DNA of 64,000 bases, taken from contig CADCXD010000008.1 of the NCBI GenBank assembly GCA_902806575.1, positions 744,001 through 808,000 on the forward strand, written 5' to 3'. The position numbers and the translations under genes are program-made. Below the pieces are notes generated by a model. The model had not been told where the DNA came from and did no database searches. It worked only from the letters and a program-made list of their open reading frames with translations. Source of the DNA: Jackrogersella multiformis. Its lineage: Eukaryota > Ascomycota > Sordariomycetes > Xylariales > Hypoxylaceae. This document shows, one piece after another, positions 10,835 to 24,500 of this stretch. Within the stretch, counting starts at the first letter, position 1. Every line of letters starts with the position of its first letter.

Positions 10835-12889
10835 TCATCTAAAGATCAGGGAAGAAGAAAGAGGGCCACCTAGTTTTGGTAGGGGAGAGATATCTCGTTT
10901 CGCAGAGCCAGTCCCATTGCCGTAGACCTTGTCAATGATATCTGCCCACGTAATGCCAGAATAGGGCGGAGCATCTAACTCGCATACCTTCCCTTCGGGA
11001 GGGAGGGTACCATTCGCCCAATAAGCCGAAGTCGTCCTGATGGTACAAGCCGACGGTGCAGCCAATGAAGCGTGCTATGTTTTTTCATTAGTATCTAATA
11101 TCAACTCAAGACACCACCACATCAAAGCAGAGAAAGCTTACACCGTATCCGATGACCTCTAGCACGACACTTCCCTCAAACGTAGAACTAACGTTCTTTG
11201 CTGAAACTAGTGGTGTAAGGGCGTCATGACTATTGCCGATGAATAGAACTGGGTTCTTTGTCCTTACGTTGAAGTCGCCCGTGTACCGCTCTTTCGGTTC
11301 GATCTTCCATTGCGCGCAGGTGCTATACAAGTTTACCAGAGCATCGCCCACTATATTAAAGGTGTCAGCATCCATCATTTATGGGAAGTCCAGCTCAAGC
11401 TAATCCTCCAAGGGGGAGGGCAATAAAGGTTGCGTACTGATCTTGCTTGTGTCATACATATGCTGAACAGCCGGGATAAAGTCCTCAAACTTCTGAGTCC
11501 GGACCATATTATCACTACAGTGGATACCGTCGAGAGCTTGCGGCCTTGCAATTGTTGCGAAGATATTAGAGATATTAGTCAGGTCCAGCGCTTCTAGCGT
11601 ATCCTGGACTGTATCTAGTTGTCCTGTGAGTATATTATTGAGCACCGCGGCCAAAATTGGCCATAGGGCGCTGTCGTAAAGGGATTGCACTATGAGGCCC
11701 TTTAAGGTGGCGTAATCAATTTTGTAGGATCTCAGAGCAATCGGGCGGTACTTTACGGTGTCTATAAGGTCCCAGACAGCTTGCTCGAGCTCATCAGCTG
11801 TCTTATTGTTGCCCTTGGCCAATGCGCAGTTCTCGCGAGCTTCTACACAGCTGGTGAAGATTGACGAGAATACTTTATCTGAGTCTGTCCACTCCTCGAA
11901 GTCACTGTGAAAGGTAGTCATTAGTAATAATGATCCCGAAGAGGCGGTTATAGCTGAGATAACTTACGCTTGCGCATGATAATACTCGTGTGGGTTTTGA
12001 ACCCCATCGAGAATCATCCTTTCGACTCTATCGGGGAACATCGCAGCAGTAGTTGCCCCAAGAGTAGTGCCGTATGAGAAACCTGCATAGGGTGTCAGCT
12101 TGATCAGGTATAATAACAACTGCGATTTGAAGTCTACTCACCCCAATATCGTAACATGCCATCCTCTTCGAGCGCATCAACAATTTGCATCATATCTCTT
12201 GCTACGAATGCCGAGCTGATGAGGCTGCCAGTCTTACTCTGTGTCCTTAGGCATGTTTCGGCAACAATAGCTCCGCTCGCCCATTGGCTTGCTAACTCCA
12301 CTTCGGATTGGTTGGAGGGTGTCCAGTCAAAATAGAACGACCAGGCATCATATTCGTTATCATAGCAACTCATAGGAATTTTAGATCCAGAAGTGCCGCT
12401 ACCAGTTGGGTATCATTAGCGACAACTATCCCGGGTTATAACAGTGGGCACAATGGAACAATTCCTACCGTGGGTCGAATGTAATAAGATCAAATTGACG
12501 ACCGGTAAGTCTATAATAAGTATTAGTATCATATTCGTTACAACGAGTAAGTCGCTTTCAACTTACGCTAGCAATTCTTGTGCTATAGGGGTTATCCCTA
12601 TTACGTCCCGTCCCGTGCCGCCTGGCCCACCGAAGTTGAAGAGAATACTCCCCTTCGAAGGCTTCACTGGCGCTAGAACTTTGACGAGGTCGATCAGTAG
12701 TGTCTCGTTGGAGCTCTGTTGAGTGTAGTCAAGCGGAACGAGCAGAGTGCTGCATTCTACTGGAACATCGCTGGGGACTTCATTCGTGTTACACGGTCCC
12801 CATTGCAGTTTCGAGGTTCCGTACGGTTGGGCAAGGGATATTGTAAGAGAGGAAAGATATAATATGTTTCGAAACGAAGACATTTTCAC
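10835..12889 (-). CDS. Secreted alpha/beta hydrolase, peptidase S33 / TAP-like
   Basis: Seven exons (12567-12889, 12469-12510, 12142-12398, 11968-12082, 11438-11904, 11142-11350, 10835-11074) give 550 residues; phases agree at every junction. The N-terminus is a signal peptide (SSFRNILYLSSLTISLAQP). Family hallmarks follow in order: VPLDY, the oxyanion-hole motif FGGPGG, DPRG (created by splicing intron 2), the nucleophile elbow GFSYG with Ser210, the TAP C-domain with Asp444 in NSHDALTP, and catalytic His472 in GYGHAS. The family (tripeptidyl aminopeptidase-like) removes residues or short peptides from N-termini or hydrolyses related amides and esters. Extracellular peptide scavenging is the likely role. 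The exact substrate cannot be told. Two GT sites (12468 and 11437) are non-optimal but restore the motifs. Confidence 0.85.
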
Positions 12890-13871
12890 TTAAACTGAGT
12901 CTTCTTAGCTTGATATCGAAGTATAATGATTGAAAATGAGAAAATAAACTGGACGACGTAAGTAGTATATATATACATGTTTGTTACCTTACTCGACGGC
13001 TAACACTGGCTGGGAAATTACAATAATTACCTAGGTACCCATCGTGAGGCTGAGTAATGCAGGATGACCTGCTAACTCTTAAGACTTGGACTTGGAAAAT
13101 GCAACATATGTAGTTGTTAGGTGAGGATACGCCGTAATGTTCAGAGGGTTGGCATGAGTCCTACCAAGATAGTGAGATGAATGAGCCTGTCAGGGGCCCA
13201 CCTAAGCGCATATACGCCGTATTATCTCTGAGAGAAACATCCAATGACTCTTGAGATTGCACTGCCTCCCAAAATACGCCTAACACGGATTATATAATAG
13301 TTCATTGTAAAAAAGGCGATACGGTGTGTTTATTTAATATTGATATAGATATGTGAGATATATCTCAGGTGATATGAAGACATCGAGGATTATAATGTCA
13401 ACGTACATAGGTTCACAGCAGGAAGAAAAGGGGGAGGGGTTAATGTCGGATTGGGGAAGTATTGTTGCAAAGGGGTTATTCTTGTACTAGTGTAAATGTC
13501 TATTTTTAGAATTTTAGTGCATATCGATAATGATGTTTTTCGCAGCCACAGCAAGCCACTCTCCATCCGAGTTTCAGCCCCATCCACGAACATACATAAG
13601 GTACCGAAGGCGTCTACCAACGGATGTCTCTACGTCATTGATGTCGCGAACCCAGCAATGTACAACAACCACAACCGCAATACCATCATTTTCATTCCTC
13701 CAAGGTTTCTTCACAAGATATTAGTTTTCTAACTGCGCGAATCCTATAATTTCAATCATAAGATCAGCCATGCGCGTGGATTGCATCTTAAGGTCACAGA
13801 GCCTTTATTATCCACTTACACAGCTTCAGTGCAGCTGAGGGACTTTGGGCTGAAGCGATCACATTGTGAAG
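12890..13871. other. Divergent promoter region
   Basis: Lies between the S33 hydrolase (leftward) and the CSC1-like gene (rightward). AT-rich with a TACCTAGGTA element near 13029. Short open frames at 13390-13730 show no recognisable domain. Confidence 0.55.
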
Positions 13872-16798
13872 ATGGAATTCCATGAAAGATTAAGCGCCAT
13901 GGAGACGAAGGTTAGTAAATATATTATTCACGAATCTATTAATGTCCAATACCTTCTTGATACTGTATTATGTCTAACACTACGTTTTCTAGCCAAAAGG
14001 CTCGGCTTCCCTTGCGGCTGTAATCTCAGCTTTCGTTCCCACATGGGTGGGTGTATATATCCTTCATATATTATGAATCTAGCTAAACCATCAAGGTAAC
14101 GGGGCTTTTATTCGTCGCAATATTTATCGTCGTTCGTCGTTGGTATCCTAACATTTACGCGCCTCGGACATTTATTGGGAGCATTCCAGAAAAGTCAGTG
14201 TAGGCCAGTAACTCTCAAGTATTATACTAAACTTAAGACAGGGACCGAACCCCTTCTGCCAGCCGGTCATATTTCAACTGGGTTCATACTATGTGGAAAG
14301 TTCCCGACAAGTTTGTCTTATACCATCAGTCGCTAGATGCTTATTTATATCTCCGATTTCTACGGACAACTATCTTCCTCTGTCTTGTTGGCTGCTTTTT
14401 TACATGGCCTATCCTCATGCCCGTAAACGCAACCGGCGGTGGCTCCTCGACAGAGCTTGACAAGATTGGCATAGGGAATGTGAAGAATAAGGGGCATTTC
14501 TATGCCCACGCCATAGTAGCTTGGGTATTCCTTGGCTTCGTCATGTTCACGGTTGCTCGTGAACGCCTCTGGCTCGTTGGACTACGTCAGGCCTGGACTC
14601 TGTCAATACCAGTCACGAAACGTCTTTCTTCACGCACCGCCCTTTTCCTATCGGCACCACAAGATGCCCTTGAAGAGAGCAATATCCACCGCTTCTTTGG
14701 TGAAGGAGCTTTGCGTATTTGGCCGGCCGTGAAAGCTGAGGCACTAGAGAGCCTAGTTTCGAGCCTGAAGTCCAAGGTCGATCAGCTTGAGGCAGCGGAA
14801 ATGTCTCTAATCCGAAAGGCCTATCGAGAAGGGAGAAAGCGTGCAAATGAAATTCACGCGGAGGATGGCCATCTAATATACGAGGAGGTTCTTCCTGATT
14901 CGGTAAAGAAATCCATCAGGCCGAGACACAAACCGAACGCATCTCCGGTGGGCGAAAAAGTGGACAGCATTGAATGGCTGCGCGACAAGATCAAGGAGGA
15001 AGAGGCAAAGATTGAGGATTTAAGGAGAACTTATGAAATTGGTGACACTAATGGAGCCGCAGCTGTATTTGTCGAGTTCAAGACGTGTGCCGAAGCTCAG
15101 CAAGCGTGTCAACATGTAGCCTCTAGCAAATTGCTAGCCCTAAGTCCCAGGTATACCGATATTTCGTCGCACGAAATCATCTGGAAGAATCTCACCATTC
15201 CACCTGCTCGTCGCATATCTCAAGATGGCACCGCTCTAGCTATTGTAATTGCTACAATAGTATTCTGGTCCATTCCTAGTGGTCTTATCGGTCTGATCTC
15301 CAACATTAGCTACCTTGCTGATAGATTTGAGTGGTTAAGTTTCCTGAAGAACTTGCCAAAACCCGTCATTGGTCTTCTGTCTGGCTTGATACCGCCGTTG
15401 GCTACCAGTTGGTTAAGCAAGCTGGTACCTAATATCTTTAGGTGTAAGAACTTGATCATCCTGATCTATTGTTGAGTAATATACTGATTGAAACCAAGAT
15501 ATATTCAAATCGTCCGGCAGCCCGACGAATACCGCTGCTGAGCTAAGAGTACAAAAGTGGTATTACGTATTCCAAGTAACGCAGGTGTTTCTCGTGACCG
15601 CAGTCTTCTCAGGGGCGGCCACTCTTGCTGAGGAGTTAATGGACAGAGTTAAAGATCCTATCTCAATCCCCGAACTACTAGCTAGACAGCTTCCAAAGGC
15701 GTCAAATTTCTACCTCACTTATTTTATCGTCCAGGGCACTACCTCCGCTGCTGATAACCTGCTCAATTATTCGGACCTTCTTGAATATCTTTTCTGCGGC
15801 TATTTCTTCGATAAGACGCCGCGTCAGAAGTTCAACCGATATACGAGTATGAAAGGAATTGCCTGGGGAAAATTGTTCCCGAAGGTAATGAAGGTCACCC
15901 CCATGTTGAATCTGTGCTAACAGGTACACACAGTTCGCCAATTTTGCAATCATCGGTTAGTTCGCTATTCAAGTCTATCGTATATCTCGCTCGCTCACTA
16001 GATATAGCAATTGCCTACTCTTGTATCGCGCCATTGGTCCTTGGGTTCGCTGCCGTCGGGTTGTCGCTCTACTACTTCTCCTATCGATATAACCTTCTCT
16101 TCGTAATTCAGCCCAAGATAGACACAAAGGGTCAGGCTTACACACTAGCTCTCCAACACCTTCTCACCGGTGTCTACATTTCCGAGTTATCGCTGCTAGG
16201 AATTTTTGGCTTGAGAAAAGCTACAGGTCCATCTGTTTTGATTGCGATTTTGTTCGTCGCAACGATGCTTTATAACGTTCTGATGAATAGGTACCTAGCC
16301 CCACTCGAGAAATTCCTGCCAGCCGATCTGGCTACTCAATCCGAAAGGGCAGACGAGACAGTGCCGCTATTATCATCTGCAGAGGAAGGGTACGCGCAGA
16401 GGACGTCTCATATCCAGCGTCTAGGCCAACAGGCACATGTCCCGCAGGCCGTCGCGCAGCGTGTGCTAGACCCAATAGCCCGCTTCTTCGAACCTCAAGT
16501 TTTCACATCGTATCAGGCTATGAGAGCATGGCTTCAGGAAGATAGCCACTACGAAAATGAGGAGGACATTCCGGAGTACACAGAAGAGCAGCTCCACAAG
16601 GCGTATTTGAACCCGGCGCTTACGAGTCCAACGCCCTTGATTTGGATCGCTAGGGATCCTATGGGAGTTAGTAAGAACGAGATCTCCGAAAACGAGCAGC
16701 GCGGCCTGAAGGCTAGCGATGAGGGTGCATGGCTGGACGAGAAGGGTAAACTTAAGTGGAGCCTAAACGACTTCGGCGAGGTGCCGATATGGAAGTAG
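13872..16798 (+). CDS. CSC1/OSCA-like stress-gated cation channel (DUF221)
   Basis: Seven exons: 13872-13910, 13993-14046, 14096-14193, 14242-15443, 15499-15884, 15934-15955 and 16002-16798, giving 865 residues. The N-terminal extracellular segment and first membrane helix are split over the three small exons. Then come two further helices, a charged cytosolic loop with coiled-coil character (about 160-300, the PHM7_cyt region) and a multi-helix RSN1_7TM core with the family pattern PTNTAAELRVQKWYY...QVFLVT. The C-terminal tail is acidic and cytosolic. The family forms dimeric, osmotically or mechanically gated Ca2+-permeable channels or scramblases in plasma or internal membranes. The weakest junctions are the GTGGGT donor at 14047 and the acceptor at 15933, chosen over the nearer AG at 15923 because only it keeps the frame. 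Confidence 0.88.
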
Positions 16799-18390
16799 GG
16801 GGCAACGTACTAAGTGGAAAAGGGGTTGATGATTTGTACATTCACCTGTAGAATTCATTAACAATAAATGGTTATCCCTGTTTAAGCTAACCTCGACTTA
16901 AGCTCTTTGGTTTTATTTTCACGTTTTCTTCGAAAGGGAACTAAGAAAACTAGTATCTATTAAATTATTAGCTGAGATCCACGCCCTTTTTTTTCGTCCA
17001 GAAGGCAAAATATCTTACACGTACGATATGTAAGAATAGTGTCGTAATTTAGTATGATATTTTAACATACTTAAGAGATTTCAAAGATTATATTTTCACG
17101 GGTGAGCCTTAGTAGAGCTGCCCGTAGGGTTCGGCATTTTATTAGACGTATGATAGGTATATGTAGTAATGCCATATAATTCCCCGGTATATGTATAAAG
17201 GGGCGGATAAACCGATATAGCCCTATATATATCGAGACTATTCACATATGACGTTACATTAATAAGCACGTTCTCTGAAATCGCATTACTAATAACTGGT
17301 TTAATACCATATATCATATTACTAATACGCATAGTGCAGACCCAATTTTCAGGCTTATTAGATACCGGTAGGTAATTGCTAGCAGCTATCGTTCATATGT
17401 AGAGAACTTCACTTCTACATCAATTGAAACCATTTCATTGGGCGGACAACGAACCATTAATGTTAACCCTATCCGTACATACCTAGGATATTTGGCAGAT
17501 TACCAAGGTCTCCGACTACTGTTATAGCCTCGGCAACACTTCCTATTCACGAAATATCAGGCGAATCTCCCGTGCGAATTTTTTCTCAACACCATGCCCC
17601 TCCTAAACTCAGGCACTCGGGATCTTATACTCGTCTGTCATGGCCTCTTTGGTCTTAAATAGCGCCGGGTTCAGCCTGCGAAGATTTCAAGGCCGCACTA
17701 TTTCTTCATGCTACGTGTTCCTAGGCACGACCTAACCCGCTCTTATCGCATCCGTTCTCGCCGGACAATTCGATGGTCTTCAATCACATATTGATAGCGC
17801 GGGCCTTTGCACGCAATTGGTATAGCCTTTAAAATAGGGCCCAGCTGACACAGGCTACCGACAGGCGGTGCATCGCTAAGTGACAGCTATCAAACTACCC
17901 GCATTGTCAACAGCATCTTCTCCGGACCTAGATCCCTGAGCATCGGGTCATAGTTGTAAGAGATCAGGTGTTGATCGCGTATTCTGCGTAGTACCTAGCT
18001 AGCAGTAGCTTAGGTAGAAGAAGCTCCAGGTAAGTTCATGAGAAATGCCACTTTTGTATCTTGCCATAGTAATTATGAGTAGAAGTACTTTAGCCAGCTG
18101 AATACCTGGCGTTGAAGCCCCATGAAGGAGAACGAGAATCATAGTGGCCTGTACCTTGTCAATGCTTCCAAGCCTCGTGGTTTCCAGGGGTTACCAAATC
18201 TCTGGAATCGATGGTAGATCTAGAGCTCCAGAGATCTGAGCCAGGCACCGCGGCTCTCCGGTATGCCCGTCCGTCTAACTTCAAGCCCGCATTTTGGGAC
18301 GATCTAGACCAGCCAGGAGAACTCGTCCTCTAGATGATGGATCTCTGGTTGACTGATACGATTACCGCCGGACGGCGGGCCTGAATATCT
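16799..18390. other. Intergenic spacer with promoter of the pectinesterase gene
   Basis: No gene seen. AT-rich near the CSC1-like stop, then mixed composition approaching the pectinesterase gene. Confidence 0.55.
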
Positions 18391-18398
18391 ATATATAT
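18390..18398 (+). promoter_or_regulatory. TATA-like box of the pectinesterase gene
   Basis: A TATATATA run overlaps the most upstream ATG (18397) of the long frame. If it is the TATA box, transcription begins some tens of bases downstream, so 18397 cannot be the start and the ATG at 18556, which opens a signal peptide, is used. Confidence 0.4.
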
Positions 18399-18555
18399 GC
18401 CTAGGATAGAGGTATATCGACTATGTCAGGTCCACTGTATTCGGCGTGGTGAATCGATTTATCGCATTTCTCCCTCGTTGTTTGTCTCCGTCCATTCGTT
18501 CCCTGTTTCTCTATCCCGAACCGTGGTCTCTAACGACCTGAGAACCACCAGAAGG

Positions 18556-21500
18556 ATGTCCCGTCTCTTAATACTATTGCTCCTGTCCCTTTGCGTATGG
18601 AGCAGCGCATCTGAAGGTTCAGTTACCACTCCTGCATTTCACCCTACACTCGTTTCTTGTCATCGTCGCCCTCATCCCCCTAGCACTTCACTTATACCCG
18701 TGGCCACCCACACACATTCGTTACCAGTAAATGCATCATTATCATCCTCGTCGTCTATTCAACTAGAAATTCCAGTGACCGCTTCATCGCAGCAAAATTC
18801 GATCACTTCGGAACTCACCCCGCCTTCTGTTACATCTGTATCAGAAACGACAACATCTGGGGTTGCCGAGTCGACACTATCATTTTCAAATTTTCTCACA
18901 TCGTCATCCGATGCTAGCTACGGAGAGGTCTTACTTACTAGGACCTCGTCTTCCACTGCACCGGGTTCAACAACCGGCACGTCTTCGATTTCCAATTCCG
19001 CTAGTGAATCTAGTTCGGGCACCGAATCGACCCAACTAGCACCGAGCAACTCTGTTTCGTCGACTGGTCTCTCATCAAGCAGCTCAGAATCATATTCTGC
19101 TTCGGTCACGGAATCGGGCATCCTGTCGTCAACCACATCATCTTCGAAGCCTGCAGACTCATCGTCTCAACTTCCCACCCAGTCAAGCATCTCGTCGACT
19201 GAAATCGCATCGACCAGCTCTTCACTCTCCGCTGGATCTTCTACTATTTCTACATCTTCATTAGTCCCGATATCTTCTTCACAGACATCATCCTCTACAC
19301 CGTCATCAACGGCCTTGGCACAGACGGCTAACAGTTCTTCAGTCATCACTGTATCTCCTGATGGAAGCACGGGATATTCGTCCATCAATGCAGCCATCAC
19401 CTATGCTCAAGCTAACGGCTACTCTATCGTGAATGTCCTTGCTGGCACATACACCGAAAATGTTCTTATCTCTGGGACGGCGGCCGTGAGTGTGGTCGGT
19501 GAGACGACTTCAGGATCATCTGACTACACTGGGAACTTGGTGAACTTATCGAACGGTGGAGGAACTTCGGCGCCCCTGACCTTCAACACCAATTCAGGAA
19601 AAGGTATCACATGGAAGAATATTAATTTCCTCAACACGAACGCAGCCTCGACAGCGGGTGTCGTGTATCTCCGTGGTTCGAAGAACGCCTTCTATTCCTG
19701 CAAGTTCACTGCCGCAGGCTCAGTGGCTTTTACTGGCAGTTATGCATCTGGTATCATCGCAAACTCGTACCTTGAGGCGACTGACAAGGTTATATCTGCG
19801 TACGCGTCCTTGTATATCTATGGTTCAACAATCACTGCGACCAACTCCAATGCGCTTCTTGTATACAATAAAGGGGCCACATCTGGATCCACATTGTATA
19901 ACTCTACTGTCGTCCTGGATACCTGCAATATCATCCAGAAGACGGGATATTCGAACACCAATGTCTTCCTTGCTGCTGCGAACGGCGTCGGCTCGGTAGT
20001 GATCTACCGTGATACCACGCTAGCCAGTTTCATTGCAGGCTCCGGTGTGCACGTAGACGCTACGACTCAAGACTCCAAGAACACATATATCGAGTTTCAC
20101 ACCAGCGGCGCCGGCAGCTACTCCAGCAAGGTCACCTCCCGAGCGGCTTATGTCTCTTGGGTTACTGACGTTGCGGCGCTCTCCGCGTACAAGATTTCCG
20201 TTTTCTTTAGTACTGCCTATCCGACTGTTGCTGTAAATACTATTGACTGGATTGATTCCAATATCTTGAGCTCTATCCAGGCGAGCAATGCTGCCGACGA
20301 GCCTGGCTCGTCCTCGAGCTCGTCAACCATAAGCTCTTCCACCACAAGTTCTTCAATCACAAGCTCGTCGACTTCTTCAGTGATCACTGCGAGCACGTCC
20401 AACTCGGAAGTTCCTTCTGCGTCAGCCACAAGCAGTACCGTTAACTCATCCCTCTCCGCATCGGAGTCAGTGAGTGCTACCGACCCAGCCAGCTCTTCGT
20501 CAGCATCGTTAAGCACATCCAGCTCTCAGTCCAGCTCAGCGTCGGCCTCCACCTCCAGTAGCTCTGTTTCGGAGTCGGTGTCTTCAGATTCAACCTCCTC
20601 GGCTTCAACTTCCTCGACAGTCGCGTCCACCTCAACGATTTCCCAGTCTTCAGTATCCTCCACAAGTTCAAGCTCTAGCGTGTCTGCGAGCGCCACATGT
20701 CTTCCATCTTCCATGCCCAGCACTGCACTAATCGTTGGCCCCGAGGGGTCATCGTGTGCAAAGTACACCAGCATTGGTGCTGCCATTGCCGCACTACCAG
20801 CTGACTCGACCACACAGTACATCTACATATTGGCTGGGACATACACCGAACAGGCCACGCTTGTTCGAACTGGAGCAACCATTCTCCGCGGTGAAACTAC
20901 TAACTCTCTGACATACTCGTCGAACCAAGTTACCATCGAGCACGTAGCAGGAGTCTCTGCTAGTGCTGGAGGATCATCCAATACGGCGACTTTCTTGGCA
21001 AATAAATACGAAGCTAAACTGGTTTCGTTTTATAACATCAACTTTGAGAACTCGTACGCAGCTACGACAAATTACGTCTCTCTTGGTGTTTATGCCAAAG
21101 GCAAGCAGGTGGCCTTCTATGGTTGCGTTATCAAGGCTACTCAGGGTACTCTATATCTTGATTACGGAAGCTTCTTCTTCAGTGGAGGGCGAATTGAGGG
21201 TACTACGGACTTCGTTTGGGGACAAGGAGCTGGTTATTTCTATAACTCGCTTATCGTTTCGAGTGGCATCACCGCCGGCCAGAACATCGCAGCCCACAAG
21301 TACCAAAGCGCGTACGGCCGGTCCCAGTTCGTATTCGATACATGCGCCATGGTCCCATCGGACAACTCTGTGCCCATAGGAAGCACCTATCTCGGTCGCG
21401 ATTATAGTACTAACTCCACCGTCGCCTTTGTCAATTCTTATCTCGATGCGCATATCGCGTCTGCTGGCTGGAGAGTCGCCTCCGGTGCTACGTTCACGGG

Positions 21501-24500
21501 CTCCTTTACCGAGGCCAACAACACCGGCGTAGGGGCTGTTACGGCAGGACGTATACCCAAGGCTCAAATCCTCGCAGATAGCTCATCGTACACAGTCGCT
21601 AATGTCCTCGGAGATGTAAGCTGGCTCGATTCTTCCGCCATAGCTCCCTTCTCCGGTTGGCCCAACTCTGTGTATGGTTCTACTGCCACAAGCACCTCAT
21701 CATCGTCCTCCATGTCGGCGACCGCTTCTGTGTCTACGACCAGTTCCGCGTCTGCTTCCGCGTCTGCTTCCGCCACCGGCTCTTCGTTTACGGTCGCGCC
21801 AGCCCCTACCTCTGGTCAATTCGGTAGCGTTTCCTCTGCCGTCGCAGCACTCCCCAGCGATGGCCTGGAATATACTATCTACATCCTAGCGGGTACTTAC
21901 GTGGAACAATTCTCAATCACTCGTCGCGGAAAAGTAACACTGCGGGGAGAGACGTCCTTCGTCAACGACTTCAGCAAGAACACTGTTTTAATACAATTCA
22001 GTGACGGAGTGTCGACGAGCGCCAATCAAAATGAAGAGACGCCGATTATTAACTGGAAAAACACCAATGGGGACGGGCTGGCTTTATACAACATCAACTT
22101 CACAAATACGTATCCGCAGACTGCTAGCACCGCTGCCTTGGCGGCCGACTTCTACGGTAAGAATATGGCTGCGTATGGATGTGCTTTCAAAGGATTCCAG
22201 GACACCCTCCTCGTCAACCAGGGCGTCCAGGTCTTCAGTAACTCGTACATCGAGGGCAGTGTTGACTTCATTTGGGGTTATAGCAAAGCCTACTTTCACC
22301 AATGTTACGTTGCTTCTAACACCCCAAATTCCTGCGTCACTGCACAAAACCGGCCCAGCTCGAGTTGGGCAGGTGGCTTCGTCTTCGACCAATCCATCAT
22401 CACCTATACGCCAAGCTACGGTACTACGTACAGTTCAACCTATCTAGGCAGGCCTTGGTCGCAATATGCAGTTGTCGTGTACATGAACTCGTTCCTGGAC
22501 AAGCATATCGCTTCCGCCGGCTGGAATGTTTGGCAAACAAGTGATAGCCGCACCGCAGTATGTTTTATCCTTCCCGTTCTTTATTCAGATTCACTAACAC
22601 CCCCTTTAGAATGTACTATTTGGCGAATATAATAATACTGGCCCAGGAAATTGGACAAGCTCTCGAGCGAGTTTCGCAAGTCAACTCACAGACTCGCAGG
22701 CCGCTACCTATGAGTTGGGTGCGTTTATCGGAAGCACCACCTGGCTTGATATGACTGCCTACAATCTCGTTCCAAGTTATAGTCTTACGTCGACGATCGG
22801 TGGAAGTACTACTGGTAGCACTACGAATAACTCCACTGTTAGCTGGAATCATCCAACCGACGGCACTACACCACCTAAGGGTGCTGTTCTCGTTTCTGCC
22901 GATGGTAGTGTATCTGGTTCCTACAAGAACCTAACAGCTGCTCTGGCTAGCCTCTCATCCGACTCCACGACTCAGGTCATCTTCATGTACCCTGGTGTTT
23001 ACAATGAACAGCCGCCAACTATCAATCGCGCTGGCCAAGTGGTCATCATGGGCTACACAGATGATGCTCCCGGTCGCACGTTCAAAACCAACAAAGTTAC
23101 TATCACTCAAGCCCGGGGTTTGTCTATCAGCCCTCCGCAAGCTGGACACAGCAATGCCGAAACAGCTACGATTCAGACAGCAAGCAAGAAAATCTCGATG
23201 TACAATATCAATATGGTCAACTCGGAGAATCTTGACGGCTCGCAGTCCAATTATGTCACTCTCGCCGCGAGTATTTACGGCGACAAGATTGGCTTTTACG
23301 GTTGCAGCTTCGTCGGATGGCAGGATACTCTGCTTACTGGTGCCACGGCTGGTTACCAGTACTACGAGAGCTGTTACATTGAGGGTGCTATCGATTTCAT
23401 TTGGGGGTATTCGAAGGCTTACTTCAAGGGTTGCACGCTTGGCGCGAAGAGGGCGAAGTCTAGCATGACCGCCCAGAGTCGGTCTAGCTCGTCTGCCATT
23501 GGCGGATATATCTTCGATCAGTGCCTATTCACGGCCGCAGATGCAGCCACAGTCGACTTGTCCGGGCAGGTATACCTTGGTCGTCCGTACTCGCAGTATG
23601 CTTTGGTTGCTATAAAGAATAGCTACCTCGACAATGTGGTTCAGCCAGCCGGATGGAAGGTTTGGTCCACCACTGACCCACGAACTGACCATGTCACTTT
23701 CGCCGAGTACAACAATGTTGGGCCCGGTAACTGGGAGAACAATGCGGCTGCACGGCAAGCATTTGGGAACTGTACTCTTCTAACGAAGGATGACTACCCT
23801 CTGACGACCGTCATGGACAGCACGGACTGGATTGATATGACATACTGGAATAATATCGCGACATCCACTCCGGCAACGGCCAACACGACGACAAATAATT
23901 CCACGACTACGTATGACGGTACACAGTCCCCGGCCGGCGCCTACATTGTCTCCAAAACCCCGGTTGACGGTAAGACCACGTATAACACTATCCAGTCTGC
24001 CTTGGATGCCCTTCCAGCCTCAAATAAAGTCGCTGCCACCGTCTTCATCTACCCGGGCACATACGAAGAGCAACTGGTTCTCAACAAGTCGGGCACGACG
24101 ATATTTCTTGGGTACACTACATCACCAGGCGATTACTCGCAAAACCAGGTCACCATCTCATTCAATAAGGGCATCGACACGCAAGCTGACGCCTCTAATT
24201 CTGATTCTGCCACTGTTTATGCTACGGGTAACTACTTCCAGGCGGTCAACATTAACTTCGCCAATACCTTTGGCACGGCCCAAAGGTAAGATAACGTTCT
24301 TTACTTTTGTCTATCCTCTGCTAACTCCCCCTCTCTCTCTAGTTATGCCTCTCTCGGATTTGGTGTTAGAAGCAGCAAGTATGCCTCGCTTTACGGCTGC
24401 AAAGTATATGGCAATCAAGATGCGCTGCTTATCAACGGTTACTTTTTCGCATCAAACTCGTACATAGAGGGTAATGTTGACATGATTTGGGGTTCTGGTG

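Noticed and set aside
18397..18555. Upstream ATG extension of the pectinesterase
   Set aside because: The ATG overlaps a TATA-like box and would bury the signal peptide 53 residues inside the protein.
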